43,154 nucleotides of DNA from Bryobacteraceae bacterium (GTDB lineage Bacteria > Acidobacteriota > Terriglobia > Bryobacterales > Bryobacteraceae), in contig JASIAM010000283.1 of NCBI GenBank assembly GCA_030041985.1, forward strand, positions 1 to 43,154, read 5' to 3'. The notes under the pieces are model-generated. The model did no database searches. It was not told where the DNA came from and saw only the letters and a list, made by a program, of their open reading frames with translations. Each line of letters starts with the position of its first letter. Position 1 is the stretch's first letter. The position numbers were made by a program, and so were the translations under genes. This document shows positions 32,044 to 41,711 of this stretch, one piece after another.

Positions 32044-33060
32044 CTAAGCGTTTCGCGCCACCACCAGCATCAGCCCGAACAGCAGCATGGGGATCATGGC
32101 CAGGCCGACATAAAATAGCACCTGCTTGGACAGGCACGCTCGCCACAACCGGAATCCTTCACGCCGCTTCGATGCCTCGCGCGCTTCCGAAGCGCCGCGC
32201 AGTTCTTGATGATCGAGGTCCCAAGCCAGATCGCGCGCGCTCTGATAGCGGTCCTTCGGGTCGCGCGCCATGGCTCTGGCCACGATCTGTTCCAGCGCGA
32301 GCGAGATAGTAGGATCCGTCTCCCGCGGAGAGGGCGCGTCGTGCAGCAGGCGCCCGTTCATTATGGCGAAGAGGTTTTCGCCTTCAAATGGCGCTTTCCC
32401 CGTCAGCATCTCGAATAGCATCACGCCTAACGCATAAACATCCGTACGGGCATCCCCACGCTTGCCTTTAAGCTGTTCCGGAGCGATATAATCCGCCGTG
32501 CCCGCGAGCCGGGAAAACTTTCCGAAGGTCAGGCGGCGTGCGCCTTGTTTGGCCGCAATTCCGAAGTCGATCAGCTTAATCCGGTCCCGGCTATCCAGCA
32601 TCACGTTTTCCGGCTTCAGATCGCGATGCACCACACCATTGCTGTGAACATGCTCCAGCGCGCCGCAAATCTCCACCGCGATGCGCACGGCGCGCTCAGC
32701 CGCGAGGCGCCCCTCCCGGCTCAAAATGTTGCGCAGCAGTTCGCCTTCCACCCATTCGAGCACCAGGTAGACGCGGCTCTTTTTTCCGTCGCCAATCTCT
32801 TTCACTACGCCCGGATGGTCCATCAGCTTTCCAATCTGCTCTTCGCGCTGGAACCGGCTGTAGAAGACCGGGTCGCATTCGGCCTCGGGATGCGGAATCT
32901 TGATCGCCACGCAGCTTCCGTCGCGCACGTCGGTCGCGCGAAAGACGGAAGCCATGCCACCCCGCGCAATCAAACTATCGACGCGGTAATCATCAATCAG
33001 GTCGCCCGGAAAAACGGGAGTCACGTTCGGATCGTAAAAGATCGCTGATGAAAAAGTCAT
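32044..33060 (-). CDS. Membrane-anchored Ser/Thr protein kinase (PknB-like)
   Basis: The 338-aa protein has a full Hanks-type kinase domain (about 25-285). It shows a glycine loop (IARGGMASVF), Lys54 in VAIK, the catalytic loop HRDLKPEN (145-152) with Asp147, DFG (165-167), the AGTADYIAPEQ activation-segment end and DVYALGVMLFEMLTG. A basic linker precedes a C-terminal membrane helix (about 315-335, LFYVGLAMIPMLLFGLMLVV) with only a few residues outside. It has no extracellular sensor domain. All catalytic residues are present, in contrast to the pseudokinase at 9109-10230. The downstream glycosyltransferase is a candidate co-regulated partner. Confidence 0.94.
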   Translation of the reverse strand: MTFSSAIFYDPNVTPVFPGDLIDDYRVDSLIARGGMASVFRATDVRDGSCVAIKIPHPEAECDPVFYSRFQREEQIGKLMDHPGVVKEIGDGKKSRVYLVLEWVEGELLRNILSREGRLAAERAVRIAVEICGALEHVHSNGVVHRDLKPENVMLDSRDRIKLIDFGIAAKQGARRLTFGKFSRLAGTADYIAPEQLKGKRGDARTDVYALGVMLFEMLTGKAPFEGENLFAIMNGRLLHDAPSPRETDPTISLALEQIVARAMARDPKDRYQSARDLAWDLDHQELRGASEAREASKRREGFRLWRACLSKQVLFYVGLAMIPMLLFGLMLVVARNA

Positions 33061-33164
33061 AAAGAAGGCATGAGGATTCTATAGCGGCCGATCTTTATAA
33101 CTTTTTCACGCCTTCTCGATGACTTCTTTAGCCACATATCACTACTCTGAAAACGGAGCCACTT

Positions 33165-33644
33165 ATGGCAGAGTTCAGCCACCTTGCACCAGCGTTCGAA
33201 AAACAGTTGCTTCCCAAGGTACTGCCTCCGGATGGGCAACAGGCCGCGAGCGATGATCAGCGCCTCGCGATTTCGGTGGTGTTTACTTCGCCGGAAGGGG
33301 CGCTGGTAGCCCTCCAGCGCGCGGCCGTGTTCGCCGCCCGGCTTAGCGCGAGGATCACGCTGGTTGTCCCGCAAATCGTGCCTTTCCCGCTGCCGCTTTC
33401 GAGCCCGCCGGTATTGCTCGATTTCCAGGAAGCCCGTCTCCGCGAAATTGCATCAGAATGTCCGGTAGAGACAGTGGTTCGCATTTACTTGTGCCGCGAC
33501 CGCTGGGATGTTCTTGGGGCAGTGCTCCTGCCGCATTCCCTGGTAGTGGTCGGCACGCGCCGCAAGTGGCGGTGGTTTGGGCTGGAGAATCGTGTGGCGC
33601 GCGGGCTGCGGAAGGCTGGTTACGAAGTAGTTATGGCGGACTAG
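33165..33644 (+). CDS. Usp-like small protein at the head of the kdp cluster
   Basis: The 159-aa protein is preceded by GGAG 8 bp before the ATG. The fold hints are Rossmann-like: LAISVVFTSPEGALVALQRAAVFAARLSARITLVVPQ at the front and a VVVGTRRKWRWFGLENRVARGLRKAGYEVVM tail. This resembles universal stress protein domains, including the Usp part of KdpD, but no kinase or KdpD sensor motif is present. It starts the plus-strand unit that continues with the 27-aa peptide 10 bp later, so it is probably co-expressed with the potassium pump. It may sense nucleotides or stress. The family match is moderate. Confidence 0.65.
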   Translation: MAEFSHLAPAFEKQLLPKVLPPDGQQAASDDQRLAISVVFTSPEGALVALQRAAVFAARLSARITLVVPQIVPFPLPLSSPPVLLDFQEARLREIASECPVETVVRIYLCRDRWDVLGAVLLPHSLVVVGTRRKWRWFGLENRVARGLRKAGYEVVMAD

Positions 33645-33654
33645 GAGTGAGTAC

Positions 33655-33738
33655 ATGCTGGATATCTTTTATGTTGCCGTTGGGTGTGTGACCCTGCTGA
33701 TTTTTTGGGCCTTCGCCAAGGGTTGCGACAATCTCTAG
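33655..33738 (+). CDS. 27-aa membrane peptide upstream of kdpF
   Basis: The ATG at 33655 follows AGGAG and opens a 27-residue frame starting MLDIFYVAVGCVTLLIFWAF and ending KGCDNL. It is one membrane helix with a short polar tail. It lies 10 bp after the Usp-like gene, and its stop overlaps the AGGAG site of kdpF. Similar tiny membrane proteins with a GCD(R/N)L-type end sit just before kdpF/kdpA in other bacteria. It is probably an accessory subunit or assembly factor of the Kdp pump. Confidence 0.7.
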   Translation: MLDIFYVAVGCVTLLIFWAFAKGCDNL

Positions 33739-33747
33739 GAGTTTCCA

Positions 33748-33831
33748 ATGGATTATGTGATTGCCGGTCTGGCTTCTTTAGGTTTGTTTATTTACCTGAT
33801 CTATGCATTGCTCCGACCGGAGCGCTTTTAG
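33748..33831 (+). CDS. kdpF: KdpF, potassium-transporting ATPase small subunit
   Basis: The 27-aa single-helix peptide begins MDYVIAGLASLGLFIYLIYA and ends LLRPERF, the characteristic KdpF ending. AGGAG overlaps the stop of the preceding small gene and lies at good distance from ATG 33748. KdpF stabilises the KdpFABC complex in the membrane and helps assembly. An 85-bp gap separates it from kdpA. It is easily missed because of its size. Confidence 0.9.
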   Translation: MDYVIAGLASLGLFIYLIYALLRPERF

Positions 33832-33916
33832 CAATTCTAATCACGGACTGCACGCTTTCGCTGGCCGCCGCGGGCGTGCAACCGGTTGAAAAAGGTTGGC
33901 GGCGGAAAAGGAGTTT

Positions 33917-35707
33917 ATGACTAGCAGCGGAATTCTCCAAATTGCGCTCTTTCTGGGCTTAATTCTCATCTGTGCCAAGCCCCTGGGCGCATATATGGTC
34001 CGCGTATTTGCAGGCGAGCGTACTTTTCTGCACCCCATCCTGCGATGGCTGGAAGTGCTGACGTACCGCATGGCGGGCGTTCGCGAGGATGTCGAACAGC
34101 GCTGGACCCAATACACGGCGGCCTTGCTGAGCTTCACTATTTTCGGTTTTCTGATCGTGTACCTGCTGCAGCGCGCGCAGGCTTATCTTCCCTTCAATCC
34201 GCAACATTTCGGCGCGGGAAATGTGTCTCCCGATCTGTCCTTCAACACCGCGGTAAGTTTCGTCACCAATACGAACTGGCAGGCGTACTCGGGCGAATCA
34301 ACCCTGAGTTACTTCGTACAGATGGCAGGATTGACTGTGCAACAATTCGCTTCGGCGGCGGCTGGCATCGCAATCGCCATCGCGCTGATTCGCGGATTTG
34401 CCCGCCAGGAAGCGCGCACGATCGGAAATTTCTGGGTGGATGTTACCAGGGCCACAGTTTACGTGCTGCTTCCGCTCTCCATAGTGGCCGCGTTGTTGTA
34501 TGTCTCTCAGGGCGCCATTCAAAACTTGTTGCCATACACTGTAGTGACCACCGTAGAAGGCGCGAAACAGACCATCGCGCAGGGTCCGGTTGCGTCCATG
34601 GAAGCGATCAAGCAACTGGGAACCAACGGCGGCGGGTTTTTCGGGGCCAATTCGGCGCATCCATTTGAAAACCCCACGCCGCTCAGCAACCTGCTGGCAA
34701 TGTTTCTGATCTTTCTCATCCCCGGCGCGCTGACATATACGTTCGGCAAGATGGTGAAAGACACGCGCCAGGGATGGGCCATTTTCGGCGCGTTCACGGT
34801 CATGTTTCTGGCCGGGACCCTGACCATTTATCACTTCGAGCAGGCCGGAAACCCGCTCCTCGCCAAGCTGGGACTTGAGACTGCGCAAACCGCAGGCCAG
34901 CCTGGGGGCAACTACGAAGGCAAGGAAGTGCGCTTCGGAATTGCCGCCACGGCCTTATTTGCCAATGTGACGACTGACGCAAGCTGCGGCGCAGTCAATA
35001 GCCAACACGATAGTTTCACGCCCGTCGGCGGCCTGGTGCCTCTGTTCAACATAATGACCGGTGAGGTCATTTTCGGAGGCGTCGGCGCGGGCCTTTATGG
35101 CATTCTGCTCTATTGCATCCTGGCCGTATTCATCGCCGGACTCATGGTGGGCCGCACGCCCGAATACATCGGCAAGAAAATCGAGCAAAAGGAAGTCAAA
35201 ATGGCGATGCTGGCCGTTATCGCTACCGCCGCCAGCGTGCTGTGCTTCAGCGCCTTGAGCGCAGTGATGCAGTTCCACGCAAAAGGCTATTGGAACCCTC
35301 CCGGTGCGCTCACGGCCAACCTCGGAAACAACGGTCCGCACGGATTGAGCGAGATCCTCTACACCTTTGCCAGCACCACCGGCAATAATGGAAGCGCCTT
35401 TGGAGGCCTCACGGTCAACACGCCCTGGTACAACCTGACCACGGGTTTCGCCATGCTGATCGGGCGCTTTCTGTTTCTCATTCCGCTCGTAGCCGCTGCG
35501 GGCAGCCTTGCCGCCAAGAAAAAGGTGCCCATCACCAGCGGCACGTTGCCCACTCACGGCGTTCTGTTTGTGGGGCTGCTCGTAGGCACGGTAATCATCG
35601 TTGGCGCTCTCACATATTTCCCCGCGCTCTCGCTGGGGCCGATTGTGGAGCATTACTTATTACAAGCCGGCAGGCTGTTTTCTATCGTTCTGCCGTTGGG
35701 GAGCTAA
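33917..35707 (+). CDS. kdpA: KdpA, potassium-binding channel-like subunit
   Basis: The 596-aa protein starts at ATG 33917 behind AAGGAG; a TTG further upstream is not needed. It has about ten membrane segments and the four SKT-type pore loops: [59 protein letters not shown] and [14 protein letters not shown]. These form the potassium filter. The length is at the upper end of the family. The stop is 1 bp before the kdpB start, so translation is probably coupled. KdpA takes up K+ from the periplasm at low external concentration. Confidence 0.97.
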   Translation: MTSSGILQIALFLGLILICAKPLGAYMVRVFAGERTFLHPILRWLEVLTYRMAGVREDVEQRWTQYTAALLSFTIFGFLIVYLLQRAQAYLPFNPQHFGAGNVSPDLSFNTAVSFVTNTNWQAYSGESTLSYFVQMAGLTVQQFASAAAGIAIAIALIRGFARQEARTIGNFWVDVTRATVYVLLPLSIVAALLYVSQGAIQNLLPYTVVTTVEGAKQTIAQGPVASMEAIKQLGTNGGGFFGANSAHPFENPTPLSNLLAMFLIFLIPGALTYTFGKMVKDTRQGWAIFGAFTVMFLAGTLTIYHFEQAGNPLLAKLGLETAQTAGQPGGNYEGKEVRFGIAATALFANVTTDASCGAVNSQHDSFTPVGGLVPLFNIMTGEVIFGGVGAGLYGILLYCILAVFIAGLMVGRTPEYIGKKIEQKEVKMAMLAVIATAASVLCFSALSAVMQFHAKGYWNPPGALTANLGNNGPHGLSEILYTFASTTGNNGSAFGGLTVNTPWYNLTTGFAMLIGRFLFLIPLVAAAGSLAAKKKVPITSGTLPTHGVLFVGLLVGTVIIVGALTYFPALSLGPIVEHYLLQAGRLFSIVLPLGS

Positions 35708-35708
35708 T

Positions 35709-37838
35709 ATGTCTACAGTGACGGTTGTGCCACCACCGGTTCAGCCTCCTCCGGAAGACGAAACCACGTCGCTCCTTCCGAAAAAGCTGGCTCGCTCGCG
35801 CTCCTTGTTCGATCCAGAAATTGTGCAGCGGGCCACACGCGCCTCGTTCGGCAAGCTCAACCCGGCTCACTTGATGAGGAACCCGGTGATGTTCGTGGTG
35901 GAAGTGGGCGCCGCGCTCACTACGGTTTTTCTGATCCGCGACATTTTCACCGGCGCGGCGGGTAACAGCTTTACTCTGCAAATTACACTTTGGCTGTGGT
36001 TCACCGTGCTGTTCGCAAATTTCGCCGAAGCTATGGCGGAAGCGCGCGGCAAAGCGCAGGCCGACAGTCTCCGTAAAACCAAGACCGACGTGCTTGCGAA
36101 ACGGCTCACCGCCTCGGGAAAAATCGAGGAGGTTTCCGGAACGGCCCTCCGCGCGGGCGACGTGGTGGTTTGCGAAACCGGCAACCTGATTCCCGGCGAC
36201 GGCGAAGTGATCGAAGGCATCGCCACGGTGGATGAATCCGTCATTACGGGTGAATCTGCGCCGGTAATTCGCGAATCGGGCGGTGATCGCAGCGCCGTTA
36301 CGGGCGGCACCAAGGTCCTCTCCGACCAGGTCAAAATCCGCATCACTTCCAATCCCGGGGAAACTTTTCTCGACCGCATGATCGCGCTGGTCGAAGGAGC
36401 GCAGCGGCAGAAAACGCCCAATGAAATCGCGCTCAACATTCTGATAGCCGGCCTCACGCTGATATTCCTGCTAGCCGTAATCACCCTGCAGCCGTACTCC
36501 GTCTTCAGCGTGGCCCAGGCGGGCAGAGGTTCGGTGCCCAGCGTGACGGTTCTGGTTTCGCTGCTCGTATGCCTGATTCCCACCACCATCGGCGGGCTGC
36601 TTTCCGCCATCGGCATCGCCGGCATGGATCGCGTGATGCAGCACAATGTGCTGGCCATGAGCGGCAAGGCGGTGGAGGCCGCCGGCGATGTCAATTCCCT
36701 GCTGCTCGACAAAACCGGAACTATCACTTTGGGCAATCGCCAGGCAGTCGAGTTTCTCACCATCAACGGAGTTACTCCGGAGGAACTGGCGGATGCAGCG
36801 CAGCTATCGAGCCTTGCCGACGAGACCCCGGAAGGCCGCTCGATTGTAGTATTAGCCAAAGAGAAATACGGTCTTCGCGGACGCCACATTCCCGAGCACG
36901 AAGCTACGTTCATCCCCTTCTCCGCCTACACGCGCATGAGCGGCGTGGATGTGGGCGGACGCCAGCTTCGCAAAGGCGCAACCGAGGCCATCTGCCGCTT
37001 CGTCGCCGAACGCGGTGGTGAGGTGCCATCTTATTTCCAGGAGATGAGCGACCGCATTTCCCGCAACGGGGGCACGCCGCTCGCGGTGGCCGATGGCCGC
37101 CGCCTTCTAGGTGTCGTTCACTTGAAAGACATCGTGAAGGGCGGCATGAAGGAACGCATCGCCCAGTTGCGCAAAATGGGTATCCGCAGCGTCATGATCA
37201 CCGGCGATAATCCGCTCACCGCGGCCGCTATTGCCGCCGAAGCGGGCGTAGATGATTTCCTCGCGCAGGCCACACCCAAAGACAAGCTCGAGTACATCAA
37301 GAAAGAGCAGGCCGCCGGACGCCTGGTGGCTATGACAGGCGATGGCACCAACGACGCGCCCGCTCTCGCGCAAGCCGACGTCGGCCTCGCCATGAATACC
37401 GGCACGGTGGCGGCGAAAGAAGCCGGCAACATGGTGGATCTGGACAGCAATCCCACCAAGCTCATCGAAGTGGTGGCCATCGGCAAACAGTTGCTCATCA
37501 CCCGCGGCGCCTTAACCACCTTTTCCATTGCCAATGACGTGGCCAAGTACTTCGCCATTATTCCCGCGATGTTCATGACCATGTACCCGGCGCTGGGCAA
37601 GCTCAACATCATGGGGCTGCACACGCCGCAAAGCGCGGTGCTGGCTGCCGTAATTTTCAATGCACTGATCATCATTGCGCTGGTGCCGCTGGCCTTGAAG
37701 GGCGTCAAATATCGCCCCGTAGGCGCAGCCAGCCTGTTGCGGCGCAACCTGCTCATCTATGGCGCCGGCGGCATCGTCGCGCCCTTCCCTGGCATCTGGG
37801 TGATCGATCAACTGCTGGTGCTGTTGCATCTGGCATAG
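35709..37838 (+). CDS. kdpB: KdpB, P-type ATPase subunit
   Basis: The 709-aa protein has a proline-rich N-terminus and then a P-type ATPase core. It includes the actuator TGES loop (VITGESAPV), the phosphorylation motif DKTGT with Asp334, the nucleotide-binding KGA segment (RKGATEAI), [11 protein letters not shown], and the hinge [16 protein letters not shown]. Membrane segments flank these modules. It hydrolyses ATP to drive K+ transfer from KdpA into the cell. ATG 35709 follows GGGAGCTAAT, which also holds the kdpA stop. It is complete and of usual length. Confidence 0.97.
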   Translation: MSTVTVVPPPVQPPPEDETTSLLPKKLARSRSLFDPEIVQRATRASFGKLNPAHLMRNPVMFVVEVGAALTTVFLIRDIFTGAAGNSFTLQITLWLWFTVLFANFAEAMAEARGKAQADSLRKTKTDVLAKRLTASGKIEEVSGTALRAGDVVVCETGNLIPGDGEVIEGIATVDESVITGESAPVIRESGGDRSAVTGGTKVLSDQVKIRITSNPGETFLDRMIALVEGAQRQKTPNEIALNILIAGLTLIFLLAVITLQPYSVFSVAQAGRGSVPSVTVLVSLLVCLIPTTIGGLLSAIGIAGMDRVMQHNVLAMSGKAVEAAGDVNSLLLDKTGTITLGNRQAVEFLTINGVTPEELADAAQLSSLADETPEGRSIVVLAKEKYGLRGRHIPEHEATFIPFSAYTRMSGVDVGGRQLRKGATEAICRFVAERGGEVPSYFQEMSDRISRNGGTPLAVADGRRLLGVVHLKDIVKGGMKERIAQLRKMGIRSVMITGDNPLTAAAIAAEAGVDDFLAQATPKDKLEYIKKEQAAGRLVAMTGDGTNDAPALAQADVGLAMNTGTVAAKEAGNMVDLDSNPTKLIEVVAIGKQLLITRGALTTFSIANDVAKYFAIIPAMFMTMYPALGKLNIMGLHTPQSAVLAAVIFNALIIIALVPLALKGVKYRPVGAASLLRRNLLIYGAGGIVAPFPGIWVIDQLLVLLHLA

Positions 37839-37849
37839 GAGAAAAGAAT

Positions 37850-38431
37850 ATGTGGGAACAGCTTCTTCCCGGACTCCGCATCAAGATTTTTTTCACCATC
37901 CTTCTCGGGATTGTGTATCCGCTCGCCATTACCGGCATCTCCCATGCACTTTTCCCCCGTCAGGCAGACGGCAGCCTGGTAACAGCCGGCGGCAAAGTGG
38001 TGGGTTCGGAACTCATCGGCCAGAACTTCACCAAGGCGGAATATTTCCATCCCCGCCCTTCCAATGCCGGCAACGATGGATATGATCCGACGGCCTCCGG
38101 CGGCTCGAACCTCGGGCCAACCAACCAGAAACTGATCGACCGCGTAAAAGCATCGGTAGACAAATTCCACAAAGAGAACCCCGACTATCACGGCCCAATC
38201 CCATCCGACCTGTTGACCAGTTCCGGCAGCGGACTCGATCCGCACATCAGTCCGGATTCGGCGCGGGCGCAAGCAGCGCGCGTGGCCAAAGCCCGCGGCG
38301 CTTCCCTGGACGAGGTGAACCAGCTAATCACTCAACTGACCGAACCGCCCACGTTCGGCATCCTGGGCGAGCCGCGAGTCAACGTTTTGCGACTGAATCT
38401 CGCGCTCGACCAGCATTGGGCAAATAGGTAG
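37850..38431 (+). CDS. kdpC: KdpC, potassium-transporting ATPase C subunit
   Basis: The 193-aa protein has one N-terminal membrane helix ([22 protein letters not shown]) and a periplasmic domain. That domain carries the family motifs [53 protein letters not shown] and [21 protein letters not shown] precedes the ATG 11 bp after kdpB. KdpC assists K+ binding and ATP use by the complex. It is the last gene of the operon; kdpD and kdpE are not in the window. Confidence 0.97.
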   Translation: MWEQLLPGLRIKIFFTILLGIVYPLAITGISHALFPRQADGSLVTAGGKVVGSELIGQNFTKAEYFHPRPSNAGNDGYDPTASGGSNLGPTNQKLIDRVKASVDKFHKENPDYHGPIPSDLLTSSGSGLDPHISPDSARAQAARVAKARGASLDEVNQLITQLTEPPTFGILGEPRVNVLRLNLALDQHWANR

Positions 38432-38435
38432 TGGG

Positions 38436-38451
38436 GCCCGGGCTTCCGGGC
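38436..38451. terminator. Hairpin between convergent kdpC and YbjQ genes
   Basis: GCCCGG (38436-38441), GCTT, CCGGGC (38446-38451) form a 6-bp GC stem in the 19-bp gap. It could act on both strands. No T-tract follows on either side, so the call rests mainly on position. Confidence 0.45.
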
Positions 38452-38819
38452 TAAGCCGTCTTCACGGGTTCCACTCTCACCGCAGTCCCATAGCAAAGGA
38501 CTTCGGTTACGCTCTGCATCACCTCGGTCGCGTCGTACCGAACGCCGATCACCGCGTTGGCGCCTTTTTCCGCCGCGTGCGCGACCATGCGCTCAAAGGC
38601 ATGCTGGCGAGTCTCCTCGCACAGCTCGGTGAACAAAGTAATGTCGCCGCCCACCAGCGACTGGAAACTCGCTCCAATCGTGCCAAACACGGATCGCGAC
38701 CGCACGATGATCCCGCGAACAATGCCATAGTTCTTCACGATGCGATAGCCATCCAACGTGAACGCAGTAGTAACCAGAGAGTCGTCAAAAGCGTGGGTAG
38801 CCTGCGGGGATTCGGGCAT
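38451..38819 (-). CDS. YbjQ family (UPF0145) protein
   Basis: The 122-aa protein matches the YbjQ fold: VTTAFTLDGYRIVKNYGIVRGIIVRSRS, a FTELCEETRQHAFERMVAHAAEKGANAVIGVRYDA helix-strand unit and VTEVLCYGTAVRVEPV. The family forms pentamers and is often named heavy-metal-binding, but its role is unproved. It is a single gene, convergent with the kdp operon and divergent from priA. Confidence 0.88.
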   Translation of the reverse strand: MPESPQATHAFDDSLVTTAFTLDGYRIVKNYGIVRGIIVRSRSVFGTIGASFQSLVGGDITLFTELCEETRQHAFERMVAHAAEKGANAVIGVRYDATEVMQSVTEVLCYGTAVRVEPVKTA

Positions 38820-38887
38820 GGCTCCAATGATAGCGCACGCTCCGCCCGCGACCCCGGCCCAGTTCGACCAGCTATGCTGGAGTTTTC

Positions 38888-41344
38888 ATGTCACAGCAAA
38901 GCGAGGGAGGCCAAGGCGAAACCCACCTCTATTGCGATGTCAGCCTGCCGGTGCCGCTCGATCAGCCGTTCACCTATAGCCTGCCGGAGACACTGCAACA
39001 CCGCGCGCGGGCGGGCAGCCGCGTCCTGGTTCCGTTCGGCCCGCGCAAACTGACCGGGATCATCCTTCGCTGTCATGACGAGCAGCCCTCTATGACCGCG
39101 CGGCAGGCGCTGCGCCTGATCGACGAACAACCCGTGTTGAATGCGGAACTGCTCGCGCTCGGCCGCTGGATTGCCAATTACTACTGCGCCCCTTTAGGCG
39201 AAGTCCTGCGCGGCATGCTGCCGCTCGCCGCGGAAATCCGGCGTGGCAAGGTGTGGTCGCTCACCGATGCCGGACGCGATGCCGCGCGGCAACTGGTTCT
39301 CGATGCTTCCCCCGAAGATCCTGCCGCGCAGGTCTTGCGTTTGCTCGAAAAGCGGCCCCTCAATGCAACCTACCTCGCCAAAGCATTGCCACTGGCCGAT
39401 AAAGTCATTCGCACGCTGGAACGTAGAGGGTTCCTTGTGGCCGAGCAGGTTCAAACCGAGCGCGACCCTCTGCGCGCGCCCTCCGATCGATTACGCCTCG
39501 AATTGCCGGCAACCTCGGAAAGTCAAAACCCGCTCCCCAAACTCAACAAATCCGAGCGCGAGTTGCGGGCGTTTCTGGAGCTACACCCGGGATCGCATAA
39601 TCTGAAGGACCTGGAAGGCACGGTGAAGAACGCCAGCATCGCCGCGCGATCTCTGACCCGCAAAGGTCTGGTGATTCTGAGACAGGAGCCGCTTGCCATG
39701 GCGGAAGCTCCGGTGCGCGCGCGGCATACAATGAATCCTCCCCAGCAGGCTGCGTTCGAGCAGATCCGCGCGGCGATCGAACAGAAGCAATTCCAAATCT
39801 TTCTGCTCCACGGCGTGACCGGTTCGGGCAAAACCGAGGTATACCTGAACGCCATCCAAGTGGCCGTCGAGCAGGGCCGCAGCGCCTTACTGCTGGTCCC
39901 CGAGATCGCGCTGACGCCCGCTGTAGCCGGGCAGTTCTTTTCGCGCTTCGGTGACCGGGTGGCCATCCTGCACAGCGCCTTCACGGACGTGGAGCGCTCG
40001 GGGCAATGGCGGCGCATCCGCTCCGGCGCGGCTTCGGTTGTGGTGGGCACGCGTTCCGGCGTGTTCGCCCCCGTGCACAATCTCGGCCTGATCGTGGTGG
40101 ATGAAGAACACGATGGCAGTTATAAGCAGGAGGAAGCGCCACGCTATCACGGGCGCGATGTAGCGGTGGTGCGCGCCCAGGCCGAAGGAGCGTGCGTGGT
40201 GCTCGGCTCGGCCACTCCCAGCCTGGAAAGCCGCTATAACGTGGAGCGCGGCAAATATACGCTGCTGGAACTGCCCGGCCGCATCGAGCAGCGCCCGCTG
40301 CCCTCGGTCCGCCTGATCGATATGCGCCAGGAGTTTCTCGAAACGCGCAAGCAAGCCGTCTTTTCACGTCAGCTCGTCGAGGCGGTGGGCGAGCGTCTTC
40401 AGAATCGGGAGCAAACCATCATCCTGCTGAACCGCCGCGGCTTTGCAAGTTTCGTGGCCTGCCGCGCGTGCGGCGAACGCATTCAGTGCGTCAACTGCTC
40501 CGTCACGCTGACATTTCACAAACGCGATTACCGCCTGCTCTGCCATTACTGCGGTTACGCGCAGAAAGTGCCCGGCGTGTGCGCCAAATGCTCGAGCGAG
40601 CACCTCTATTTTCTGGGTCTCGGTTCTGAACGCGTGGAGGAGGAACTGCATCACGTCTTTGGCGCAGCTCGTATCGCGCGCCTCGACCGCGATACCGTGA
40701 GCGGCAAACGCCAATACGAACAGATCCTGCGCGATTTTCGCGAGGGGAGTTATGACATTCTGGTCGGCACGCAAATGATCGCCAAAGGGCACGATATTCC
40801 CAACGTAACCCTGGTCGGCGTGATTTCCGCGGATATCGGCCTGGGCATGCCGGATTTCCGCGCGGCGGAGCGCACCTTTCAGTTACTCACGCAGGTAGCC
40901 GGGCGCGCGGGGCGCGGCAGTGTTCCCGGCGTGGTTCTGGTGCAAACCGTGAATCCCGATCACTACGCGGTCCGCATGGCGGCGGCCCACGATTACCAGG
41001 CGTTTTATGAAAAAGAACTGGCCTTCCGCCGCGCTTTGCATTATCCGCCGTTCAGCGCCATGGCCAACGTGCTGGTGCGCAGCGAGCAGAAGGAAGCGGC
41101 CCTCCGCATGAGTTCCGAACTGGCTTTGCTGCTCACGCCGGCACCGGAAAAGCTCCGCATTCTGGGTCCTGCCGAAGCACCGGTGGCGCGCCTGAAAAGC
41201 GAATACCGCTATCAATTCCTCGTGAAAGCCGCCAGCCGCAAAGCGTTAAACGAACTGCTCCAGCGCGTTCGCTGTTTTGCCCTGGACCACAAGTGGGGCG
41301 CCACCGCGTTGGTGATCGATGTCGATCCGCTCTCGCTGTTATGA
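38888..41344 (+). CDS. priA: PriA, replication restart helicase
   Basis: The 818-aa protein has the PriA 3'-DNA-binding domain (about 15-110, CDVSLPVPLDQPFTYSLPE, RVLVPFGPRKLTGII) and a winged-helix region. The superfamily 2 helicase follows, with Walker A HGVTGSGKTEVYLNAI, DEEHDGSYKQEEAPRYHGRDVA and LGSATPSLES. A cysteine-rich zinc module (CRACGERIQCVNC, CHYCGY, CAKC) is inserted in the second helicase lobe, ahead of GTQMIAKGHDIPNV and QVAGRAGRG. GGAG lies 9 bp before ATG. PriA reloads the replisome at stalled forks. All helicase motifs are intact. Confidence 0.96.
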   Translation: MSQQSEGGQGETHLYCDVSLPVPLDQPFTYSLPETLQHRARAGSRVLVPFGPRKLTGIILRCHDEQPSMTARQALRLIDEQPVLNAELLALGRWIANYYCAPLGEVLRGMLPLAAEIRRGKVWSLTDAGRDAARQLVLDASPEDPAAQVLRLLEKRPLNATYLAKALPLADKVIRTLERRGFLVAEQVQTERDPLRAPSDRLRLELPATSESQNPLPKLNKSERELRAFLELHPGSHNLKDLEGTVKNASIAARSLTRKGLVILRQEPLAMAEAPVRARHTMNPPQQAAFEQIRAAIEQKQFQIFLLHGVTGSGKTEVYLNAIQVAVEQGRSALLLVPEIALTPAVAGQFFSRFGDRVAILHSAFTDVERSGQWRRIRSGAASVVVGTRSGVFAPVHNLGLIVVDEEHDGSYKQEEAPRYHGRDVAVVRAQAEGACVVLGSATPSLESRYNVERGKYTLLELPGRIEQRPLPSVRLIDMRQEFLETRKQAVFSRQLVEAVGERLQNREQTIILLNRRGFASFVACRACGERIQCVNCSVTLTFHKRDYRLLCHYCGYAQKVPGVCAKCSSEHLYFLGLGSERVEEELHHVFGAARIARLDRDTVSGKRQYEQILRDFREGSYDILVGTQMIAKGHDIPNVTLVGVISADIGLGMPDFRAAERTFQLLTQVAGRAGRGSVPGVVLVQTVNPDHYAVRMAAAHDYQAFYEKELAFRRALHYPPFSAMANVLVRSEQKEAALRMSSELALLLTPAPEKLRILGPAEAPVARLKSEYRYQFLVKAASRKALNELLQRVRCFALDHKWGATALVIDVDPLSLL

Positions 41345-41423
41345 GGCCTTCCCAGTCCCCCGCCCCTAGTCCCTAGTCCCTGTTTTTGTGCTAGCTTAAG
41401 TACTTCACAAAGTTGGAGATCGC

Positions 41424-41705
41424 ATGGATGCCTTGGGCATGATCGAAACGAAAGGTTTGGTGGGCGCCATCGAAGCCGCCGACGCGATGGTGAAAACCGC
41501 CAACGTGGTGCTGACCGGCAAGGAATTCGTTGGCGCAGGCCTGGTGCTGATCACCTGTCGCGGTGATGTGGGCGCAGTCAAAGCTGCCACCGATGCCGGC
41601 GCGGCCGCGGCCCGGCGCGTGGGCGAACTGGTGAGCGTGCATGTCATTCCCCGTCCGCATGAAGAAGTGGAGCGGGTCCTTCCCACGGGCGGCCTCAAGA
41701 AGTAA
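41424..41705 (+). CDS. BMC-domain microcompartment shell protein (PduA/CcmK-like hexamer)
   Basis: The 93-aa protein is a single BMC domain: [29 protein letters not shown], then [49 protein letters not shown]. The length and the absence of duplication or permutation indicate a BMC-H shell hexamer. The usual pore-loop position reads TCRGDVG. GGAG precedes the ATG by about 8 bp. The next gene, 6 bp downstream, encodes an acylating aldehyde dehydrogenase, the signature enzyme of metabolosomes. The upstream gap has a short CCTAGTC tandem repeat but no clear promoter. Confidence 0.95.
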   Translation: MDALGMIETKGLVGAIEAADAMVKTANVVLTGKEFVGAGLVLITCRGDVGAVKAATDAGAAAARRVGELVSVHVIPRPHEEVERVLPTGGLKK

Positions 41706-41711
41706 GGGCTG

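Noticed and set aside
33061-33164. Possible c-di-AMP (ydaO) riboswitch before the kdp genes
   Set aside because: The gap is only about 100 bp and lacks the conserved motifs and helices of that class.
33165-33644. Truncated KdpD
   Set aside because: Only a Usp-like part is present. No KdpD N-terminal P-loop domain, membrane helices or kinase core are visible on either side, and the gene has its own start and stop.
35867-36913. Long open frame antisense to kdpB
   Set aside because: The Ser/Arg-rich translation mirrors the conserved P-type ATPase codons and has no independent features.
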